This document shows positions 14,070 to 19,171 of a stretch of DNA of 19,171 nt, piece after piece. A program made the translations under genes and the position numbers. The DNA comes from Bacteroidota bacterium (GTDB lineage Bacteria > Bacteroidota > Bacteroidia > Bacteroidales > VadinHA17), in contig JADKBL010000042.1 in NCBI GenBank assembly GCA_016718875.1, positions 1 to 19,171 of the forward strand. Direction: 5' to 3'. Below the pieces are notes generated by a model. It worked only from the letters and a program-made list of their open reading frames with translations, was not told where the DNA came from and made no database searches. Each line of letters begins with the position of its first letter. The stretch's first letter is position 1.

Positions 14070-15203
14070 ATGGCTAAGATAACATTCCTAATTGGCGCCG
14101 GAGCTAGCGCTGAGGCACTGAGTCTCGTAGTGGATTTTAAGAATCAGTTAGAAAAGTATTCCGATAAAAACGGATCTTTTTATAAAACATTTTCTGATTT
14201 GTATAGGTATTTTTCTCCTATCCAAGCAAGGAGATTTAAGGACTATTTTATCTTCTTTACCTCACAGATAGAAAAAGTAGTGAAACAACTTAATTCAATA
14301 ACAATTGACCAGTACGCAAAAAATCTCTTTGATACAGATCAACAAGGCCACTACGAGGATCTAAAATGTCTCCTCAGTGCATTTTTTGCTCTTGAGCAGT
14401 TACAGTCGAATCTGCCAAACATAAACTTTGATGATCAAAGGAAAGAATTTATCTCACCTGAAATCAACAACCGTCACATTGATCCTCGTTATAGATTTTT
14501 GTGGTCAATTCTTGTTCGAGGAAACAACATACCAAATCGTAATGTAAGTATCATCTCTTGGAATTACGATCTCCAACCTGAGCTTTCTTATGAAGATTAC
14601 TTTTGGAATAACTATTTTTCTACTATAAATCAAGAGGACATTCCTTTTAAAATTGGAGAGTTGTTTCAGACAATACCGCGATCCAGTGTTAAAAAGTACT
14701 CAAATGATTCAGTCGATAAATTTTCAATAACAAAACTGAACGGAGTGGCCGGATTCTATCACCAAAGTACCACTCGAGAGAGTTTATCCTCCTATCTATT
14801 TGGAAAGGAACCCGTCACATTAGAGCTGATATACGCTATATTAGAAGATTATTGTTTTGCTTCGCCACTATCGTCTTATCATACTACTTCAAGGAAAACG
14901 ACTCTCAAATTTGCTTGGGAAAATAACCATAATGGTTCGGAAATAGTTAACAAAGCAAAGGAGAGAACTCAAGATACTGAAGTGCTTGTTATAATTGGCT
15001 ATTCATTTCCAGACTATAATCGTGAAATTGACAACGAAATACTGAGTAACATGACTTCCTTGAAGTCTATCTACATAATGGACAATGCATCAAATATTAC
15101 GGCAAGAGTAAAGGAAATCAAGAAAATGAATCTAAATAACATTAAAGTTCATAAGCATCCCTACTTAAACAAATTTGTAATCCCTAATGAATTGAAACCT
15201 TAG
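14070..15203 (+). CDS. SIR2-like domain protein, probable NAD-linked defence effector
   Basis: The start MAKITFLIGAGASAEAL is the nucleotide-binding opening of SIR2-like domains (GAGAS at 9-13), so ATG 14070 is preferred to an ATG at 13956 inside recombinase-derived sequence. SWNYD at 163-167 supplies the Asn/Asp pair used for NAD in SIR2 defence proteins. IIGYSFPDYNREID at 309-322 is the typical late motif. The spot where these proteins have a catalytic His (KLHG) reads KLNG at 222-225, a possible loss of NADase activity or a family variant. The protein has 377 residues without a C-terminal sensor domain, so the next gene may supply sensing. SIR2 effectors usually deplete NAD during phage infection. 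It is 43 bases from its partner. Confidence 0.8.
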   Translation: MAKITFLIGAGASAEALSLVVDFKNQLEKYSDKNGSFYKTFSDLYRYFSPIQARRFKDYFIFFTSQIEKVVKQLNSITIDQYAKNLFDTDQQGHYEDLKCLLSAFFALEQLQSNLPNINFDDQRKEFISPEINNRHIDPRYRFLWSILVRGNNIPNRNVSIISWNYDLQPELSYEDYFWNNYFSTINQEDIPFKIGELFQTIPRSSVKKYSNDSVDKFSITKLNGVAGFYHQSTTRESLSSYLFGKEPVTLELIYAILEDYCFASPLSSYHTTSRKTTLKFAWENNHNGSEIVNKAKERTQDTEVLVIIGYSFPDYNREIDNEILSNMTSLKSIYIMDNASNITARVKEIKKMNLNNIKVHKHPYLNKFVIPNELKP

Positions 15204-15246
15204 AGTCTAGTTATTTATATAAATCTATTCTTGCCGACATCAAGCC

Positions 15247-15991
15247 ATGAAACCATACAACCAACGAAGAATATTTATTACAGAAGGCAGTGAACATTAC
15301 CAAATTTTCACCTTCAGTCAAAAAGGAGACGGTAGTATTTATTGCAATTGGCCAGACTTTTCAAAGACAAGATGGATTACAGTTGATATTACTGCAAATG
15401 GTCCTGCCAGTAAAATTGTTAAATCACCTGGCGATGGAAAACTTACCATCCACGGAACAGGAATGGCAGGTGTTAGAGCAAATGATGGAGTATATAAGGA
15501 TGGAATTGTGATTCATGGTAACTATCTAGTAAATCCAGAAGACAACAAACTCGGAGTAAGGCATCTTTTCACTGCACAGATTAATAAACCGTATAGCATG
15601 CCTGACTCAGCTGTTTTTAATCGGGAAAGTGATTATGTGATCACCTGTAATAAAATTGAACCAATCGTATTAGTATTCTTTGCGATACCGATTGTGAAGG
15701 AAGTTTCAATCAATTTCAATCTAAGTGGACATGTTGACGATCTAATACCAGAAGGCGGTACCCAGCCTTCATTCTTGGGATTCCATATCATAGAACTTAG
15801 GCAACATTTAGTTTTTTTGGCTTGCTTATAAATCTCGGCATATGGAGACATGGCCAACAGTACCACACATATTGTTTGACAACGGTTACAATGTCCCCTT
15901 AGTTTTTGGCCAAGGTGAAAAGCAATTTCGTGCTGAATTCCGTAAACCAATTTATAGCTTGAATGGAACTGAACTAACAATTATATTTTAG
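15247..15991 (+). CDS. Partner protein of the SIR2 effector, frameshifted at a T7 run
   Basis: The intact frame gives 194 residues to 15831. From the T7 run at 15812-15818 on, deletion of one T opens a frame to a TAG at 15989-15991. That frame reads WLAYKSRHMETWPTVPHILF, then VPLVFGQGEKQFRAEFRKPI, and looks like real coding sequence with an ordinary end (GTELTIIF). The repaired protein has 247 residues. It is beta-rich, with GDGKLTIHGTGMAG at 61-74, and shows no known domain, signal peptide or membrane segment. The position right behind the SIR2 gene suggests a sensor or regulator. Whether the shift is an assembly error or real inactivation is open. Confidence 0.6.
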
Positions 15992-15998
15992 ACAAAAA

Positions 15999-16169
15999 AT
16001 GATTCTTCCTGAAGATGACACACAAATTGATACCCTTGCCTTAATCATTGTCGATGCCTACCTCTACGAGTAATGTGCCAAAACCAATCATAAGTATAAT
16101 TACTGTGTTGAATGCAAGCGAAAGGAGTCACTTGCGTTTACTACTCCGAAAAAGCCTAGGAAAAAATAG
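15999..16169 (+). pseudogene. Small Cys/His ORF with an internal stop
   Basis: ATG at 15999 follows the repaired partner gene by 7 bases. The frame reads MILPEDDTQIDTLALIIVDA, then YLYE, a TAA at 16071, and continues CAKTNHKYNYCVECKRKESL to a TAG at 16167-16169. Read through, it is 56 codons with Cys-x4-His and CVEC, a zinc-knuckle-like tail. Its end overlaps the recombinase 3' end by 42 bases. It may be a third gene of the SIR2 cassette that is now broken, or chance coding sequence. Confidence 0.35.
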
Positions 16170-17844
16170 GGGTAGGTTGTCATAAGTAACAACTTCTTTC
16201 TGTGGCCCATACTTTAACTCCTTCATGATATTGGAGAGCTTAATAAGTTCATTTTCTACCTTATGCCAATAGATAGGATCAGATGGTGGGGTAAGCTCTG
16301 ATTTATCACTTCTGGCAACTCGGTTTGTTATGACATATGACTTTTTGAGATTCCGGTTCGAAGTGCTAGTCTTGAAGTGCACACCAGGTGACTTTTCAGG
16401 TAAAAAAGTTTGTTTCGCCTTGAAAAGATCACACAATTCCATGGTTCCAATTTTTTGGCCATCAAAGAAGATGCCTTGCGGAAATTGGAACCACTGTAGC
16501 TGCCATTGAATAGAGTATGGTGCTTTTTCCCATACCTGGCTTGGGTGACGTAAATATTCACTTGCAAATTCAATTGCATCCTTTAGATCGGCTTGGCTGT
16601 TCGGAATTTCTTGTAGGGCAAGTTGTGTATCAGAGATTTGCTTTTCAATCAAAACAGATTGCTGACGTAAAACTTCGTTACTGATAAGTCCTTCAATATT
16701 CTTTTGAAGTATTACTCCTTGCTTTGATTTGCGTTCCTCGATATAGGCAGTGAGTCGTTTTGCTTCATTTATTTTTTCTTCAGATTTCTTGAGAAGATTC
16801 TCTTTTACCTGAGTTTTGAATTTAGAATAGTGCTTTTCATCAAACTCAAAACATTCCAAAAACAATTTATAGCCATCCTCCAGTTGGGTCTTAGAAATTT
16901 CACAGTGAAGTGAAGAGTATCGGTAGTAGGCATATTTTTTTGATCGTCCCTTAGACCAACTTCCTGTTAACCTTTGTCCGGAAGGATGATGGACAAATCT
17001 CCGGAGTGGAAAATCAGGATTTTCCCATTGATACTCGAAGCCTCGATGCTTTCTTCTATTAATCACATATTGCACACGTTTAAATAATTCCTCCGTGACA
17101 ATTGGTTTGAAGAGGCCTATGTGTCGTTCTCCAAATTTTTTAATCCAACCTGCATATACTTCATTCTTCATCATTCGGTAGAAGTAACCTTTGGAAATGG
17201 GTTTGCCTTATTCGTAGCGTGAGTCCTTTTCCGATCATTCTTCTACGGACCTCATCAATTAGCAAAAAGATTGTTAGCAAATCTCTTCAAAAGTCTGTTG
17301 AACTAATTTTAAGTGGTTTGGTGCTATTGTGCTTTTCCTCCAATACGAACGTTATCATAGCCAGCAGCGGGAAGCCAAACATAGCGTCCTTCCGCACTGC
17401 ATCTCGCATGCCTCCCATTGACCGTTCAGTTCTTACGTCGTTATCAAACTGTGCTACGTTTGTTCTTTTTCCATAAAGCGACCTGCAGGGGGTATTCTCG
17501 AAATATTCTGAAGTGGATTTGATTTCAACTCCATATCGCTTGGAGAAGTATTCTTATTTGGCTTATAGTCGTCTGTATTTCGTGAGATTCTATCAATCTT
17601 GTAGGTTGTGACTGCATTCCTCATTTCGTCGTACAGCGCAAAAAGAAAGGAGCTTTGCAGTTCAGTTCTATTTGCTGACTTAGCTTTCACCTTGTTCTAT
17701 GAATACTTGAGAAATGTCATAACCATTTTCAAGGCGTATTCTTCACAGATTTTTCTTGAGTGGATAAGCTGTTACCTTCTTCTACTTGTTCCTTTGTTGA
17801 AACCGGCAGTATATTACCGCTTCTTTGTTTTTTGATATGTCCAT
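16128..17844 (-). pseudogene. Large serine recombinase, multiply frameshifted
   Basis: The 3' 348 codons (17174-16128) are intact: a recombinase domain (MMKNEVYAGWIKKFGERHIG), a degenerate zinc ribbon where cysteines are lost (FVHHPSGQRLTGSWSKGRSK), a long coiled coil and the C-terminal tail. Upstream, broken frames supply the rest. The start MDISKNKEAVIYCR at 17844 is followed by STKEQVEEGNSLSTQEK, then SAKSANRTELQ, TTYKIDRISRN and PAGRFME (the resolvase catalytic domain), and AQFDNDVRTERSMGGM. The total span matches a serine integrase of about 570 residues. At least four frame changes and stops make it inactive. This recombinase would have moved the surrounding element by site-specific integration. 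Confidence 0.85.
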
Positions 17845-17937
17845 GATATTTCTCGAACAAATAGGCTTTGACAATAAGACCTGCCAAGTAATCTATTGCC
17901 ATGTCTTCTGTTACGAGTGAGAATTACTTTAAAGCCC

Positions 17938-18039
17938 AAAGAGGAGAGCGACCATTGACGCTGTTGCTACACAAACGTCCTCGCTCTCCCTCTTTGAAGT
18001 TCAACCTTTAGCTCAATGGTTCTTTTACGTTTGTGTAGC
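17938..18039. repeat. Interleaved inverted repeats upstream of the recombinase relic
   Basis: Three arms are followed by their complements in the same order. Arm A (AAAGAGGAGAGCGA, 17938-17951) pairs with TCGCTCTCCCTCTTT (17981-17995) with one bulged C. Arm B (ACCATTGA, 17951-17958) pairs with TCAATGGT (18013-18020). Arm C (GCTACACAAACGT, 17966-17978) pairs with ACGTTTGTGTAGC (18027-18039) perfectly. A simple hairpin is impossible; an RNA would form a pseudoknot, and DNA would present mirrored protein sites. The rest of the 17845-18190 gap holds no supported gene. Confidence 0.65.
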
Positions 18040-18189
18040 GAATCTACAATATCATAATATTAATTCTTTGTTGATACTATCCATTATGAAGGTGAATAAT
18101 TGATAGGCCGGGAGAATTTGATCGAAGTGGCCATTTTCTTCCTTCTATTTTAAGGTGTAATTCCGTGTATGGTTTATATATGGATGAAC

Positions 18190-19171
18190 ACAGCCAGATC
18201 ATTCCATTGGAATAACTAACTTATAGAAACCAAAGTCAACGATTTGGGATCAAAGACAAGGATCGCTTGCAGCATATTTACCGCATTGGTAGAGCGGGAC
18301 CGGTAAGTCTACGTTACTTGAGAATATGGCTGTTTCAGATATTGAAAGAGGAAACGGACTTGCAGTCATAGATCCTCATGGAGATATTGCTGAGACATAT
18401 TAAACACATACCGGAATCCAGACGGAAGGATTTTATATTTTAATCCCAAGGACTTATCTACTTCAACAGCATTCAATCCTTTGCATGGAGTGCACTACCA
18501 TTTTCATCACTTAGTTGCTCTGGCTTATTTCGACATTTAAGAAAATTTGGATAGATTCCTGGGGATCAAGGCTAGAGTATATTCTTCGATATTGCCTCTT
18601 CTGACGTTACTTGGAGTATCCTGATGCCACACTTTACTCGATATTCAACCTTGCTTACAGATGCTAAGTTTAGACAACATGTTCTAATGTGCATGACCAA
18701 CGAAGCTACTCTTTCGATTTGGAGTAAGGAGTTTGAAGTAATTACTCACCACAAATGCGAGCTGAAGTGATTGCTCACCTATTTTAAATAAGATGGGGTT
18801 ATTTATTACAAGCCTGCCGCTAAGAAATACTATTGGTCATGCTGAAACAAGCTTCAAGATGCAAGAGGTGCTTGATAAGGGAAAAGATTTTTGCTTGCAA
18901 ACCTTTCAAAAGGAGAATTGGGTGAGGATATTCGACACTCCTGGGTAGTATGCTGATTACTCCATGCAGCTTGCTGCATTGCACAGAAGTACTCAAAGTG
19001 AAAAGTCCCAAGTCTTTTACCTCTACATAGATGAAAATGCATTCTTTGTTACCCTCACATTCGTTTCGATTCTCCGAGGCAAGAAAGTATGGACTTTCCA
19101 TCTTTTTAACCAATCAAAATATACCCAGATTGATGAAAGAATACGCGCTGCAATTTTTGGGAACATTGGAA
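18190..19171 (+). pseudogene. VirD4/TraG-like conjugation ATPase relic, 3' end outside window
   Basis: Broken plus-strand frames reconstruct a type IV secretion coupling or DNA-translocating ATPase: FGIKDKDRLQHIYRIG, a frameshift inside the P-loop (AG then TGKSTLLENM at about 18285-18320), LAVIDPHGDIAE, HIPESRRKDFIYFNPKD, FNPLHGV, and near the right edge FYLYIDENAF (Walker B region), then RIRAAIFGNIG. Stops interrupt it repeatedly, for example after AETY at about 18404 and in the middle third. The order and spacing of motifs match one gene running past the window. It is dead, but shows that the element once had conjugative transfer or DNA-processing functions. The 5' boundary is approximate. 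Confidence 0.8.

Noticed and set aside
17219..17835. Two plus-strand frames (17219-17476 and 17608-17835)
   Set aside because: They are the antisense of the serine recombinase catalytic region, whose minus-strand frames carry recognisable motifs.
18820..19113. Minus-strand frames near the right edge
   Set aside because: They are the antisense of the VirD4-like relic, which has clear motifs on the plus strand.
1..19171. CRISPR array, tRNA or rRNA genes
   Set aside because: No regularly spaced repeats and no cloverleaf or rRNA-like sequence were seen on either strand.

Overview
The window looks like an accessory (genomic-island) region of a low-GC Bacteroidota chromosome, probably Cytophagia-like. 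The reasons are AT-rich DNA, several TAnnTTTG -7 promoter elements (3729, 9836, 9915, 13189), mostly absent Shine-Dalgarno sites, and relict mobile-element genes (small N6-methylase, XRE regulator, RuvC-like protein, serine recombinase, VirD4-like ATPase). I saw no tRNA, rRNA or CRISPR array.

Left part (1-4910). A tight plus-strand operon encodes a radical SAM/SPASM enzyme (cut by the window edge), an AstE/AspA-type zinc hydrolase and a PAPS-dependent sulfotransferase. This resembles a peptide- or metabolite-modifying cassette. The hydrolase C-terminal domain is interrupted: the frame stays open for 45 codons after its stop and ends exactly at the ATGA overlap with the sulfotransferase. A reverse-strand HExxH peptidase and a secreted protein follow.

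Middle-left (4911-7762), a mobile-element module on the minus strand. It has a degenerate N6-methylase bracketed by twin TTGCCA-N4-TGGCAA hairpins, a decayed RuvC-like gene, an intact RuvC-like paralogue lacking the usual first Asp, a co-transcribed 80-residue protein and an XRE regulator.

Centre (7763-13482), a defence island. It carries a DUF4263 (Shedu-type) nuclease and a LexA/S24-like self-cleaving repressor. Divergent from the repressor is a ubiquitin-like operon: multiubiquitin-type Ubl, ThiF/E1, DUF6527 zinc protein and a HEPN-like protein. An HNH endonuclease follows. The Ubl appears short only because its C-terminal third lies in the -1 frame (to 10222). The two divergent promoters carry mirrored ATTTGAC boxes, so the repressor may control both itself and the Ubl operon.

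Right part (13479-19171), remains of a larger element. A frameshifted XRE copy sits directly behind a recombinase C-terminal fragment. Next comes a SIR2-like defence cassette: SIR2 protein, a partner broken by a 1-nt change in a T7 run, and a small Cys/His ORF with an internal stop. Then come a full-length but multiply frameshifted serine recombinase, an unusual set of interleaved inverted repeats, and a decayed VirD4/TraG-like ATPase running off the window. Repeated XRE and recombinase ends bracket both defence cargoes, suggesting stacked insertions into one type of element.

Several lesions lie in homopolymers (GGG at about 10120, T7 at 15812, TTTT at 1969), so some may be assembly errors. 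The recombinase, XRE, RuvC-like and VirD4-like relics carry too many lesions for that explanation.
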